Of a DNA stretch of 64,000 nucleotides, positions 51,683 to 60,420 are shown piece after piece. A program made the position numbers and the translations under genes. This stretch comes from Natronospira elongata (GTDB lineage Bacteria > Pseudomonadota > Gammaproteobacteria > Natronospirales > Natronospiraceae), in the NCBI RefSeq assembly GCF_034931365.1, contig NZ_JAYGII010000013.1:1-64000 (forward strand), in the 5' to 3' direction. A model generated the notes under the pieces. The model was not told the origin of the DNA and searched no databases. It was given only the letters and a program-made list of their open reading frames with translations. Every line of letters begins with the position of its first letter. Within the stretch, counting starts at the first letter, position 1.

Positions 51683-52724
51683 CGTCGGCAAAGATGGCAG
51701 TGTGGACGCGGCCCTCATTGTCCACGCTGCCCCGGTACATGCCACTGGTGTTGAAGGGCATGGTGATGTTGCCCTTGGCGTCAATGGCAATCACGCCGGC
51801 GTTGCCGCCCATCTCCACCAGCTTGCTGTTGACCACATGATCGGCGGCTTCTTCCACGCTCTTGTCCCGGTAGGCCATCAGCGAGGAAATGTCATGCAGG
51901 GTGACGGCACGCATGATGTATTCGCCATGGCCGGTGGCGGAGAAGGCGCCGGTCTCGTTGTTGGCATAGGTGCCGGAGCCGATGATGGGCACGTCACCGA
52001 TGCGGCCGAAGCGCTTGTTGGTCATGCCGCCGGTCGAAGTCCCGGCTGCCACATTGCCCTGCCGATCCAGGGCGACCGCACCCACGGTCCCGAGGTTGAA
52101 CTCGACATTCTCGCGCTGACTGCGGAATTCCTCACCCTGTTCGGCTTCCCGTTCCTGGGCCCGATGGAGTGCCTCGCGACGGTGTTCGGTCTCGAACCAC
52201 TCAGGGTCCTCGGTGGCCAGGCCGAATTCCTGGCCGTAGGTTTCCGCGCCTTCGCCGGAAAAGAACACATGGGGGGACTCATCCATGATCACCCGTGCCA
52301 GGTCGATGGGGTTGCGGATGGTGCGTACGCCGGTGAGGGCGCCGGCATTGCGGGTGCGACCGTCCATGATGGCAGCATCCATTTCGATGCGCTCGTCACT
52401 GGTGAAGACCGAGCCACGACCGGCATTGAACAGGGGGCTGTCTTCCAGTACCCGGATGGCCGCCTGGACTGCATCCAGGCTGTCGCCGCCGTTGTCCAGA
52501 ATGGTGTAGCCGGCTTCCAGGGCCGCCTCCAGGGCGGCGTGGTATTCCGCTTCCTGTTCCTCGCTCATGGCGTCGCGGTCCATGGTGCCGGCGCCGCCGT
52601 GAACGGCGAGCCCGATGGGGCGTTCGGCATCCGCTGCCGGTGCGGCATTGCCGCTCTCTTCCGCTTCGCAGGCAGCCAGGCCCGCGGCAAGGACCACGGC
52701 AATGCTTGCTATCAGTTTGCGCAT
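51675..52724 (-). CDS. Isoaspartyl peptidase/L-asparaginase, lipoprotein
   Basis: A 349-residue Ntn-hydrolase of the plant-type asparaginase family. It self-cleaves before the nucleophile Thr213 in NLGTVGAVALD; GVAVHGGAG-like VHGGAGTMD and NAGRGSVFT segments are conserved. A lipobox (LAAC, Cys19) anchors it in the envelope, unusual for a family that is often cytoplasmic. It removes isoaspartyl residues from peptides or hydrolyses asparagine. ATG 52724 is supported by GGAG. Confidence 0.9.
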   Translation of the reverse strand: MRKLIASIAVVLAAGLAACEAEESGNAAPAADAERPIGLAVHGGAGTMDRDAMSEEQEAEYHAALEAALEAGYTILDNGGDSLDAVQAAIRVLEDSPLFNAGRGSVFTSDERIEMDAAIMDGRTRNAGALTGVRTIRNPIDLARVIMDESPHVFFSGEGAETYGQEFGLATEDPEWFETEHRREALHRAQEREAEQGEEFRSQRENVEFNLGTVGAVALDRQGNVAAGTSTGGMTNKRFGRIGDVPIIGSGTYANNETGAFSATGHGEYIMRAVTLHDISSLMAYRDKSVEEAADHVVNSKLVEMGGNAGVIAIDAKGNITMPFNTSGMYRGSVDNEGRVHTAIFADDD

Positions 52725-52910
52725 GGTGAACTCCTGAATATCTGGTCCGGGGATCCCGTGACAGGCTGTGGCCGTCACGGATGACGGGGGAATCATAGCA
52801 TTGGGCGGGGATGGGGTGACCAGTCGCTGTTCCAACCGGGAGGCAATCGGCGTAGCTTATATCAGGCGTTGCTTTTCATTTCATGTCTCTGGCCAAGGGA
52901 AGTACCGTCA

Positions 52911-54377
52911 ATGCCAATCGACTGGAAACAGTACGACCCCGGAAAATTCTATGATGAGTTGATCAGTTCCCCCGGTCATCCCCGGGCCGCCGCCCGGGAG
53001 CTGTGCAAGCGGCTCCGCCAGCTCAGCGATGAAGAGCTGATGGAACGGCGTGATGCCGCGGAGCTGGCCATCCTGGTGATGGGGATTACCTTCACCGTCT
53101 ACACCGAGGGTGGCAGCATTGACCGGGCCTGGCCCTTCGACATCATCCCGCGCATCATCCCGGCCCGGGAATGGCAAAAGACCGAGGCCGGCCTGGCCCA
53201 GCGCGTTCAGGCTCTGAATCTTTTCATCAATGATATTTATCATGAACAGCGCATCGTCAAGGACAAGGTCTTCCCCGAAGAGATCCTCAAGACCTCCGGT
53301 AATTTCCGGGCCGAATGCGTGGGGGTGGAGCCACCGCTGGGCATCTGGGCCCACATCTGCGGCAGTGACCTGATCCGGGACAATGATGGGCGTTTCTATG
53401 TGCTTGAAGACAATCTGAGAGTGCCCTCCGGCGTTTCCTACATGCTGGAGAACCGGCATGTCATGAAACGCACCTTCCCCGAGATTTTCGAGCATCAGAA
53501 CATTCTCCCGGTGGATGATTATCCTGCCCAGCTATTCGACATGCTGGCTTCCATGTCACCGCGTCCCCAGGACTATCCCGTGGTTACCGTACTGACCCCG
53601 GGGATCTACAACTCCGCCTATTTCGAGCATGCCTATCTGGCTCAGCAGATGGGTGCCGAACTGGTGGAGGGGCGAGACCTGGTGGTGACCGAGGATGACT
53701 GTGTCTACATGCGCACCGTGGAGGGGCTGACCCGGGTTGATGTGATCTACCGCCGCATTGATGATCTTTTCCTGGACCCGGAAGTCTTCAACCCGGACTC
53801 GGTATTGGGTGTGCCCGGGCTGATGCGCGCCTGGCGGGCCGGCAATGTGGCCCTGGCCAATGCACCGGGTGCGGGTGTGGCGGATGACAAGGTGGTCTAT
53901 GCCTATGTGCCGGACATGATCCGTTACTACCTGGATCAGGAGCCCATCCTGCACAATGTTCCCACCTATGTCTGCCATGATGAAAAGCAGTGCGAGTATG
54001 TCCTCGATAACCTGGACAAGCTGGTGGTCAAGCCGGCCAACGAATCGGGTGGCTACGGCATGCTCATGGGGCCGCAGGCCAGTCGTAAGGAGCGGGAGGA
54101 TTTCGCCGAACAGATCCGCCGCAACCCTCGCAACTTCATTGCCCAGCCCTTGATCCAGCTTTCCACCACCCCAACCATCGATGGTCATGGCAAGGTGGCG
54201 CCCCGGCACGTGGATCTGCGTCCCTTCATTCTCAGCGGACAGGAAACCAATATCACCACAGGGGGGCTTACCCGGGTGGCTCTCAAGTCAGGTTCCTATG
54301 TGGTGAACTCATCCCAGGGGGGCGGCAGCAAGGATACCTGGATTGTTGATACCGCCAAGAAGACGATAGGGGGCTGA
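52911..54377 (+). CDS. Circularly permuted ATP-grasp protein (Anbu locus)
   Basis: A 488-residue DUF404/DUF407-type circularly permuted ATP-grasp protein. Recognisable stretches are FDIIPRIIPAREWQ, VLEDNLRVPSGVSYMLENR and KPANESGGYGMLMG. These proteins are thought to form peptide-like bonds, but the substrate is unknown. With the alpha-E gene three bases downstream it belongs to the conserved Anbu neighbourhood. ATG 52911 has AAGGGA ten bases upstream. Confidence 0.9.
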   Translation: MPIDWKQYDPGKFYDELISSPGHPRAAARELCKRLRQLSDEELMERRDAAELAILVMGITFTVYTEGGSIDRAWPFDIIPRIIPAREWQKTEAGLAQRVQALNLFINDIYHEQRIVKDKVFPEEILKTSGNFRAECVGVEPPLGIWAHICGSDLIRDNDGRFYVLEDNLRVPSGVSYMLENRHVMKRTFPEIFEHQNILPVDDYPAQLFDMLASMSPRPQDYPVVTVLTPGIYNSAYFEHAYLAQQMGAELVEGRDLVVTEDDCVYMRTVEGLTRVDVIYRRIDDLFLDPEVFNPDSVLGVPGLMRAWRAGNVALANAPGAGVADDKVVYAYVPDMIRYYLDQEPILHNVPTYVCHDEKQCEYVLDNLDKLVVKPANESGGYGMLMGPQASRKEREDFAEQIRRNPRNFIAQPLIQLSTTPTIDGHGKVAPRHVDLRPFILSGQETNITTGGLTRVALKSGSYVVNSSQGGGSKDTWIVDTAKKTIGG

Positions 54378-54380
54378 GTC

Positions 54381-55322
54381 ATGTTGTCGAGAGTGGCCGA
54401 AAGCCTTTACTGGACTGCCCGTTACATGGAAAGAGCGGAGGACCTGGCGCGTTTGGTCAACGTCCATTCCAATTTGATTATGGACCTGCCCCGGTCGGTG
54501 GAATTGGGCTGGGAGCCCCTGATCGCTATCACCGGCAGCGAAGCGCCCTTTGCCAAGCTGTTCGGTGATGAGATGGATGAGCGAAATGTCACTCGCTTCA
54601 TCATTGCCGACCGGCGTAACCCGGGCTCCATTCTCAGCGCCTTGTTCATGGCCCGTGAGAATCTGCGCTCCACTCGCGACCTGGTCCCCCGGGAAGGCTG
54701 GGAGCAGGTCAACGATCTCTACCTCCATGCCCGTCAGGAACTCAAGGGTGGCATTGCCAAGCGCAAGCGCTACGATTTTCTGCGCGGCGTGATTCAGCGC
54801 TGCCAGCAACTCACCGGCCTGTTGGCCGGCACCATGAGCCATGACGAAGCCTATGAGTTCATCCGCATCGGTCGTAATCTGGAACGAGCGGACATGGGGA
54901 CCCGCATCCTGGACGTGCGTTCAGAAGATCTCCTGCCCCACCGGGCGGAGGATCTCACGCCTTTTGAAAACATCCAGTGGATGAGCGTGCTCAAGTCCCT
55001 GACCGCCTATCAGATGTATCGGCGCAATGTACGGGTCAGGGTGCGGGGTTCGGACGTCTTGCGGTATCTGCTTCAGGACCCGAAATTGCCACGGGCACTG
55101 CTCCATTGCATGAGCGAGGTGGAGGCCTGTCTGCATGATCTGCCACGGAATGATGGACCCTTGCGCAGCGTCACGCGCATGAAGCGCCGGATCCAGGAAG
55201 CCAATGTACCGGAATTGGCGGAGTCCGGTCTGCATGAATTCCTGGACGACTTGCAGGTGGAGCTGAGCCGACTCCATGCTGAGATTGCCAACACCTACTT
55301 CCTGCTGGATAGGGCGGCATGA
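54381..55322 (+). CDS. Alpha-E domain protein (DUF403)
   Basis: A 313-residue all-helical alpha-E protein. The start LSRVAESLYWTARYMERAED and the FxxLGRxLERAD-like FIRIGRNLERADMGTRILD are hallmarks. Alpha-E proteins always travel with ATP-grasp partners and, often, a transglutaminase and Anbu; the chemistry is not established. It follows the ATP-grasp gene by three bases and overlaps the metallopeptidase gene as ATGA. Confidence 0.92.
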   Translation: MLSRVAESLYWTARYMERAEDLARLVNVHSNLIMDLPRSVELGWEPLIAITGSEAPFAKLFGDEMDERNVTRFIIADRRNPGSILSALFMARENLRSTRDLVPREGWEQVNDLYLHARQELKGGIAKRKRYDFLRGVIQRCQQLTGLLAGTMSHDEAYEFIRIGRNLERADMGTRILDVRSEDLLPHRAEDLTPFENIQWMSVLKSLTAYQMYRRNVRVRVRGSDVLRYLLQDPKLPRALLHCMSEVEACLHDLPRNDGPLRSVTRMKRRIQEANVPELAESGLHEFLDDLQVELSRLHAEIANTYFLLDRAA

Positions 55323-56368
55323 ACATCTACCGTTGCGCTTGCGGCAACCCGGTCTATTTCGAAAATGACCAATGTCTGGCCTGTGGCCGGCGCCTGGGTT
55401 TCCTGCCGGAGCGTCTTACACAGGCGGCGCTCGAGCCCCTGCCAGGAGGCAACGATCTCTGGCGGGCCCACACTCCCGAGGGCGAGATGGGGGAGTATCA
55501 CCGCTGCCGCAACTACAGTGAGCAAAATGTCTGCAACTGGATGGTGGTCAGTGATAATGGTGAGCGTTACTGCGTGGCCTGCCGCATGAATCGCATCATC
55601 CCCAATCTGGACCGGCCCGGTAACCGTGACAAATGGCTCAATGTGGAGCGCGAGAAGCGCCGGGTCATTTACGATCTGCTCCGCCTGGGTCTGCCCTTTC
55701 TCGCCAAGCGGGATGATCCGCACACTGGCCTGGCCTTCGCCTTCATGGAAGACCAGCAGCCGACCCAGGAATTCGTTGACTCATCCTGGTCCGGCGGCAA
55801 GGTGTTCACCGGCCATGCAAAGGGCCTGATCACCATCAATATCATCGAAGCCGATGATGCGGCCCGCGAGGCATTGCGTCAGCAATTGAATGAGGCCTCC
55901 CGCACCCTGCTGGGGCACTTCCGCCACGAGATCGGTCACTATTTCTGGGATCGACTGATTCTGGAAGGCGGGCGATTGGCCGGTTTTCGCGAGGTCTTTG
56001 GTGACGAGCGTCAGGATTACCAGTCTTCCCTGCGCCGCCATTATCAGCAGGGGCCACCGGCAAACTGGCAGCAGCACTACATCAGTGCCTATGCCGCGGC
56101 CCATCCCTGGGAGGACTGGGCCGAGTGCTGGGGGCATTATCTGCAGATCACCGATGCCCTGGAAACCGCCCATGCCCTGGACATGGGGGTCAGTCTCCCG
56201 AGGGACTTTGATGAGCTGATCCGGGTCTGGAGTCGGGTCAGCATCAACATTAACCTCATGAACCGAAGCATGGGCATGCGGGATGCCTATCCCTATGTGC
56301 TCAATGACAGCGTGGTGGCCAAGCTGCGCTACATTCACGAGGTCGTGGAGGCGGAGCGGTCCGCCTAG
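55319..56368 (+). CDS. Zinc-ribbon zinc metallopeptidase (Anbu locus)
   Basis: A 349-residue protein. Two zinc-ribbon-like cysteine sets are at the N-terminus (Cys6, 8, 19, 22, and CRNYSEQNVCNW with CVACR). The catalytic zinc motif HEIGH is at 203-207, in HFRHEIGHYFWDRL. A further acidic region with EDWAECWGHYLQ may supply the third ligand. This putative zinc-binding metallopeptidase family is found with ATP-grasp/alpha-E genes; the substrate may be the product of that pair. No signal peptide. Confidence 0.85.
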   Translation: MNIYRCACGNPVYFENDQCLACGRRLGFLPERLTQAALEPLPGGNDLWRAHTPEGEMGEYHRCRNYSEQNVCNWMVVSDNGERYCVACRMNRIIPNLDRPGNRDKWLNVEREKRRVIYDLLRLGLPFLAKRDDPHTGLAFAFMEDQQPTQEFVDSSWSGGKVFTGHAKGLITINIIEADDAAREALRQQLNEASRTLLGHFRHEIGHYFWDRLILEGGRLAGFREVFGDERQDYQSSLRRHYQQGPPANWQQHYISAYAAAHPWEDWAECWGHYLQITDALETAHALDMGVSLPRDFDELIRVWSRVSININLMNRSMGMRDAYPYVLNDSVVAKLRYIHEVVEAERSA

Positions 56369-56446
56369 GCCCGGGCCGATTCATCCATTCCTGTCCGGCT
56401 CTGTTAGAATCCCGACTCTTTGCAGCCCAGCAAGCGGAGTCGATTC

Positions 56447-57796
56447 ATGTCCGAGACCGCCGAGGTCACAAGTTCCCTGGGTCGCCAGGACCTCGAGGCC
56501 GCCGTCGATCAGGCCCTGGCCGAGGCCCGGCGCCGGGGTGCCGATGGCGCGGAAAGTGGCGCCAGTGTGGATACCGGCCTGGGCGTGAGTGTCCGCCTGG
56601 GTGAGGTGGAGACCCTGGAATACCGTCAGGACCGGGGGATCGGAATCACCGTCTATTTCGGCCAGCAGAAGGGGGCCGCCAACACTTCCGACCTGAGCGA
56701 CCGGGCCATCCGGGAAATGGTGGCCAAGGCCTGCGACATCGCCCGTTTTACCCAGGCCGATCCCCATGCCGGCCTGCCGCCCGCCGAGCGCCTGGCGCGG
56801 GACTGGCCGGATCTGGATCTCTGTCACCCCTGGGCCCTGTCCCCGGAAATGGCCATCGACCTGGCCCAGCGCTGTGAGCAGGCCGCCCGGGATTTCGACC
56901 GTCGCATCGATAACTCCGATGGTGCCAGCGTGGATACTCACCACGGCGTCCGGGTCTGTGGCAACAGTCATGGCTTTCTCGGCAGCTACGAGGGCACCAA
57001 TCACAGCATCAGCTGTAGTGTTCTCGCTCGGGACGAGCAGGGCATGCAGCGGGATTTCTGGTATTCCTCGGCCCGGCTTTCCTCTGCCCTGGAATCACCC
57101 GAGGCCGTGGGACGCCGGGCCGGGGAGCGAACCGTCCGCCGCCTGGGTGCCCGTCGACTCAGCACCCGCAAGGCGCCGGTACTGTTCCCCGCGCCGCTGG
57201 CGCGGGGGCTGATCGCCACTCTGGTGGGCGCGGCTTCCGGGCCCTCCCAGTATCGTCGGGCCTCCTGGCTTCTGGATGCCGTGGGTAATCAGGTCCTGCC
57301 GGAGTGGCTGGGTCTGGTGGAGTATCCCCATTTGCCGAGGGCTCTCGGCAGTTCCCCCTTCGACGGCGAAGGCGTGGCCCTGAAGGATAATCCTCTGGTC
57401 GAATCCGGGCGCCTGTCCCGCTATGTGCTGGACAGCTACAGTGCCCGTCAACTGGGGCTGGAGAGCACCGGCAATGCCGGCGGCGTCCACAATCTCTCCC
57501 TGGTCGGGCCCAGCCGCGGTTTTGAGGAAATGCTGCGGGAGATGGATACCGGCCTTCTGCTTACCGAGCTGATGGGGCAGGGAATCAACGGCGTGACGGG
57601 GGATTACTCTCGTGGCGCGGCCGGATTCTGGGTGGAGCAGGGCGAGATCGTCCATCCGGTGGAGGAAATCACCGTCGCGGGTAATCTCAAGGACATGCTT
57701 CGTGGCATCGTCGCCGCCGGTGATGATGTGGACCACCGCGCCAGCGTGCTCACCGGTTCGCTCCTGATCGAGGAAATGACCATTGCCGGCGACTGA
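56447..57796 (+). CDS. pmbA: Metalloprotease TldE/PmbA
   Basis: A 449-residue partner of TldD, matching the E. coli length of 450. GVSVRLGEVETLEYRQDRGIGITVY and TGLLLTELMGQGINGVTGDYSRGAAGFWVE are typical. It lacks the HExxH of TldD, as expected, and supplies the other half of the heterodimer. Genes for TldD/E are usually unlinked; here it sits inside the Anbu locus, between the metallopeptidase and Anbu. ATG 56447 has CGGAG eight bases before. Confidence 0.95.
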   Translation: MSETAEVTSSLGRQDLEAAVDQALAEARRRGADGAESGASVDTGLGVSVRLGEVETLEYRQDRGIGITVYFGQQKGAANTSDLSDRAIREMVAKACDIARFTQADPHAGLPPAERLARDWPDLDLCHPWALSPEMAIDLAQRCEQAARDFDRRIDNSDGASVDTHHGVRVCGNSHGFLGSYEGTNHSISCSVLARDEQGMQRDFWYSSARLSSALESPEAVGRRAGERTVRRLGARRLSTRKAPVLFPAPLARGLIATLVGAASGPSQYRRASWLLDAVGNQVLPEWLGLVEYPHLPRALGSSPFDGEGVALKDNPLVESGRLSRYVLDSYSARQLGLESTGNAGGVHNLSLVGPSRGFEEMLREMDTGLLLTELMGQGINGVTGDYSRGAAGFWVEQGEIVHPVEEITVAGNLKDMLRGIVAAGDDVDHRASVLTGSLLIEEMTIAGD

Positions 57797-57814
57797 CCGG
57801 CCCGTGGCACCGTC

Positions 57815-58543
57815 ATGACTTACTGTCTAGCCATACGTACCGACAACGGCTTCCTGGTGGCCTCCGACTCGCGCACCAGTGCCGGGGTGGATGATGTCAG
57901 CGTCTACAGCAAGATGCATGAGCTGCCCACCAGTGACGATCGTTGCATGGTGCTGCTCTCGGCCGGCAACCTGGCCACCACCCAGGCGGTCACCAGCCGT
58001 ATCCAGCGTGACCTCGATGACTCCGAGGCCGAGACCTCGATCAACCGCCTCGATCATCTGGAAGACGTGGCCGAGTACATCGGTGCCATCAGCACGCGAG
58101 TACAGAGGGGCCCGGAAGGGGCCACTCAGGCGGACTTTCGGCCCAAGGCAACCTTCATCCTGGCCGGCCAGATCGGCCAGGAAAGCCATAATCTCTATCT
58201 GATCTACCCGGAAGGCAATTACATCCGGGTCAGTGAGGAAAAGCCCTTTCTGCAGGCCGGAGAGACCAAATACGGCAAGCCCATCCTGGATCGTATCGTG
58301 GAAAGCGGCATGAGTCTGGAAATGGCCGCCCGTTGCGCCCTGGTTTCCCTGGATTCCAGTATGCGCTCCAATCTCAGCGTCGGGCCGCCGGTGGAACTGG
58401 CCTTCTATCAGGCCGACAGCCATCGCCTCGATCCCCGGCTGCGCTTTGAGGAAGACGATCCCTTCTGGCGCCGCATGCAGGATGCCTGGTCCCGCAATCT
58501 CCGCCAGGCCTTCATGGATCTGCCGCGCTTCGATTGGGAGTAA
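57815..58543 (+). CDS. Anbu (ancestral beta-subunit) proteasome-type protease
   Basis: A 242-residue Ntn-hydrolase of the proteasome beta-subunit fold. The N-terminal MTYCLAIRTDNGFLVASDSR fits Anbu, with Thr2 as the likely nucleophile after Met removal. Anbu forms open, ring-like or helical assemblies; its natural substrate is not settled. It is the last gene of the ATP-grasp/alpha-E/metallopeptidase/PmbA series, 18 bp after pmbA, and its stop meets the sRNA terminator on the other strand. No transglutaminase-like gene, often part of Anbu loci, is present here. Confidence 0.92.
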   Translation: MTYCLAIRTDNGFLVASDSRTSAGVDDVSVYSKMHELPTSDDRCMVLLSAGNLATTQAVTSRIQRDLDDSEAETSINRLDHLEDVAEYIGAISTRVQRGPEGATQADFRPKATFILAGQIGQESHNLYLIYPEGNYIRVSEEKPFLQAGETKYGKPILDRIVESGMSLEMAARCALVSLDSSMRSNLSVGPPVELAFYQADSHRLDPRLRFEEDDPFWRRMQDAWSRNLRQAFMDLPRFDWE

Positions 58544-58582
58544 AAAAAACGCCGCGAACAGCCTGAGTTCTGTTCGCGGCGT
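58542..58582 (-). terminator. Rho-independent terminator of the CsrB/RsmZ-like sRNA
   Basis: On the minus strand a 13-bp perfect stem (58570-58582 with 58549-58561, loop of 8) is followed by eight U (58542-58549). It faces a minus-strand transcript from the gene-free stretch above 58583; on the + strand it can also fold after the Anbu stop but lacks a U tail. Confidence 0.93.
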
Positions 58583-58838
58583 CTCGACACCTTCCCTGGC
58601 GAGCCTTGGTTGTCGCTGGGCCTCCCTGCCAGACCCCGTCCCGGGGTTGCCCATCCTGGGCGCCTGAGTTGCCCACTCTGGATCATCCCTGATCCGCCGG
58701 CCTGAACCGGCCCCAGCCCCTCCTGGACTGTCGCGCGGGCATGGCATTCATCATGCCGGATGACCATCCTGGTCGGGGATCGTGCCAGTCCCTGGCCGAC
58801 GCCCCCGGCATTGACTCCCCCCTTTCCGCCAATGCCCG
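58545..58838 (-). ncRNA. CsrB/RsmZ-type CsrA-sequestering sRNA (candidate)
   Basis: The minus strand of this gene-free stretch carries ten GGA motifs (complements start at 58593, 58623, 58639, 58654, 58686, 58721, 58767, 58789, 58816 and 58825). At least seven lie in loops of small hairpins, e.g. GCCC-AGGAT-GGGC (58649-58661), GATC-AGGGAT-GATC (58681-58694), GACC-AGGAT-GGTC (58762-58774), GCCA-GGGAC-TGGC (58784-58796) and CCCC-GGGAC-GGGG (58634-58646). GGA in hairpin loops is the CsrA/RsmA binding signature. A strong terminator defines the 3' end. The 5' end near 58838 is inferred from TTATAC on the minus strand at 58847-58852; the true start may differ by tens of bases. Confidence 0.82.
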
Positions 58839-58960
58839 CGCTGTGGGTATAACGATACGCAGGGCTCGGCTTTGGCGTAATCAGCAGATCGTGATGGGGC
58901 GTGTAGGGATATGCTGACGGCCCCTGTAAGAGGGCGAAACTACGCAAGTGCCATCCGCGT

Positions 58961-60292
58961 TTAGCTGTCCTCTGTTTCCTCCACAAAGTCACGCAGGGTC
59001 TTTTGTCCCAATTGGTCGCGCATGGCCCCTTCCAGGCTGTTCATCAGCCCGCCGACCGGTTTGAGGGAGCGCATCTGTGCTTCCGGATCATCGCTCTGCT
59101 GGTAGCCGCGGCTGGCATCCAGGATCTTCTGCAAGCGCATCCGGGCCAGGTCCTGGCCGGGCAGGAAGCCGGGCTGATAACCCTCGGTGCTAATGATCAG
59201 GCCGGCCATTTCCAGTCGATCCACCACGCTTTCCAGCACGTCGCCGCGAACATGCAACTCTCGACAGAGGGTTTCGAACGTCCAGGGGCGTTCACCGCGC
59301 AGATAACTGCGGGCAATGAGATACATCACCGCCAGGCCCAGCTCCTCTTTCTCTCGGTGGGTGGCGCCGGTTGCCGGCGGCAGTCGGGTGACGAACTGGG
59401 GATTCTGGATATAGAAAGCGATCTTGCCGCCGAACAGCAGAATGAGCCAGCTCAGATAGAGCCAGATGATGAAGAACAGCAGACCCGCGAAGCCGGAATA
59501 GATGGCGGTGTAGCGGGCCGAGGTGGCGATGACCTGGGCAAATGCCCAGCCGGTGGTCTGCCAGGCCAGGCCGGCAATGACGGCGCCGGTGAGAGCGGCC
59601 TTGAGCTTGACCCGGGTGTTGGGGACAAAGACATAGATGAAGGTAAAGGCGGCCACCACCAGCAAATAGGGCATCAGGGTGCTGAACCAGACCATCAAGG
59701 TCCCGAAGGGCTCCACCTCCGATATCCGCTGGACCAGGGTGTGGCTGGAGAAGGTGGCGGTGACACCCACCGCCGAGAACACCAGCACCGGGCCCACCAG
59801 CACGACACTGAGATAATTGCTGAACTTCTCCGCCATGCCCCGCTGGCGCCGAATGTTCCAGGATTCATTCAGGGCCGCTTCGATTTTCTGCAACAGGGAG
59901 TAGACCACATACACCAGCAGCAGCAGGCCCACCGAGCCGAGGATGCCCACCTGAATGTTGTCCACGAAGTCCATGATGTTCTGGGTGACTTCGTCGGCCC
60001 TGGGCCCCAGGGGCTCCAGGGTTCTTTGAAGCACCGGCTCCAGCTGGTTGTGCACGCCGAAGCCCTTGAGCACCGAAAAGCTGAAGGCCAGCAGAGGCAC
60101 GATGGAGAGCAGCGAGGTATAGACCAGGCTCATGGCCCGCAGATTGATCTGCCCAATGGAGGCGTCGCGCATGCCGGCATGAATCACCCGTGCAATCCGC
60201 ACCATCCAGGCCATCTTGCGGCTGGGCAGATCCTGGATCTGCACAGTCCACAACCACTGGGTGAATCGGGAGCCGGGGTTGAGCTGCTTCAT
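58961..60292 (-). CDS. YihY/BrkB-family inner-membrane protein
   Basis: A 443-residue protein with six membrane helices of the YihY/virulence factor BrkB (UPF0761) family, shown by LRAMSLVYTSLLSIVPLLAF and YSGFAGLLFFIIWLYLSWLILLFGG. The C-terminal 140 residues are cytoplasmic and look like a winged-helix (ELHVRGDVLESVVDRLEMAGLI). Once thought to be RNase BN, the family has no agreed function. ATG 60292 has GGAGG seven bases before; upstream Mets are less supported. Confidence 0.88.
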   Translation of the reverse strand: MKQLNPGSRFTQWLWTVQIQDLPSRKMAWMVRIARVIHAGMRDASIGQINLRAMSLVYTSLLSIVPLLAFSFSVLKGFGVHNQLEPVLQRTLEPLGPRADEVTQNIMDFVDNIQVGILGSVGLLLLVYVVYSLLQKIEAALNESWNIRRQRGMAEKFSNYLSVVLVGPVLVFSAVGVTATFSSHTLVQRISEVEPFGTLMVWFSTLMPYLLVVAAFTFIYVFVPNTRVKLKAALTGAVIAGLAWQTTGWAFAQVIATSARYTAIYSGFAGLLFFIIWLYLSWLILLFGGKIAFYIQNPQFVTRLPPATGATHREKEELGLAVMYLIARSYLRGERPWTFETLCRELHVRGDVLESVVDRLEMAGLIISTEGYQPGFLPGQDLARMRLQKILDASRGYQQSDDPEAQMRSLKPVGGLMNSLEGAMRDQLGQKTLRDFVEETEDS

Positions 60293-60420
60293 GGGGGCCT
60301 GCCTCCGCGCCATGGAATCCGCCAAGCATCAGTCGCCATCATATCGACTCTTGAGGCGGGAAGCATGTGCTTCGCTTTCCCGGCTCTGGCATTGACGGCT
60401 GTAATCCTTATCATGGGCCC

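Noticed and set aside
58925..58930. GacA-type upstream activating sequence for the sRNA
   Set aside because: Only one half-site (CTTACA on the minus strand) is seen; the matching TGTAAG half at the right spacing is missing.
58545..58960. RNase P RNA, tmRNA or 6S RNA in the gene-free stretch
   Set aside because: No RNase P core sequence (GAGGAAAGTCC), no tmRNA tag or tRNA-like ends, and no 6S-like long bulged duplex.
58408..58992. Minus-strand frame of 194 codons across the sRNA region
   Set aside because: No recognisable protein, no ribosome site; it covers the strongly structured GGA-hairpin stretch and the end of the Anbu gene antisense, so the RNA explanation is better.
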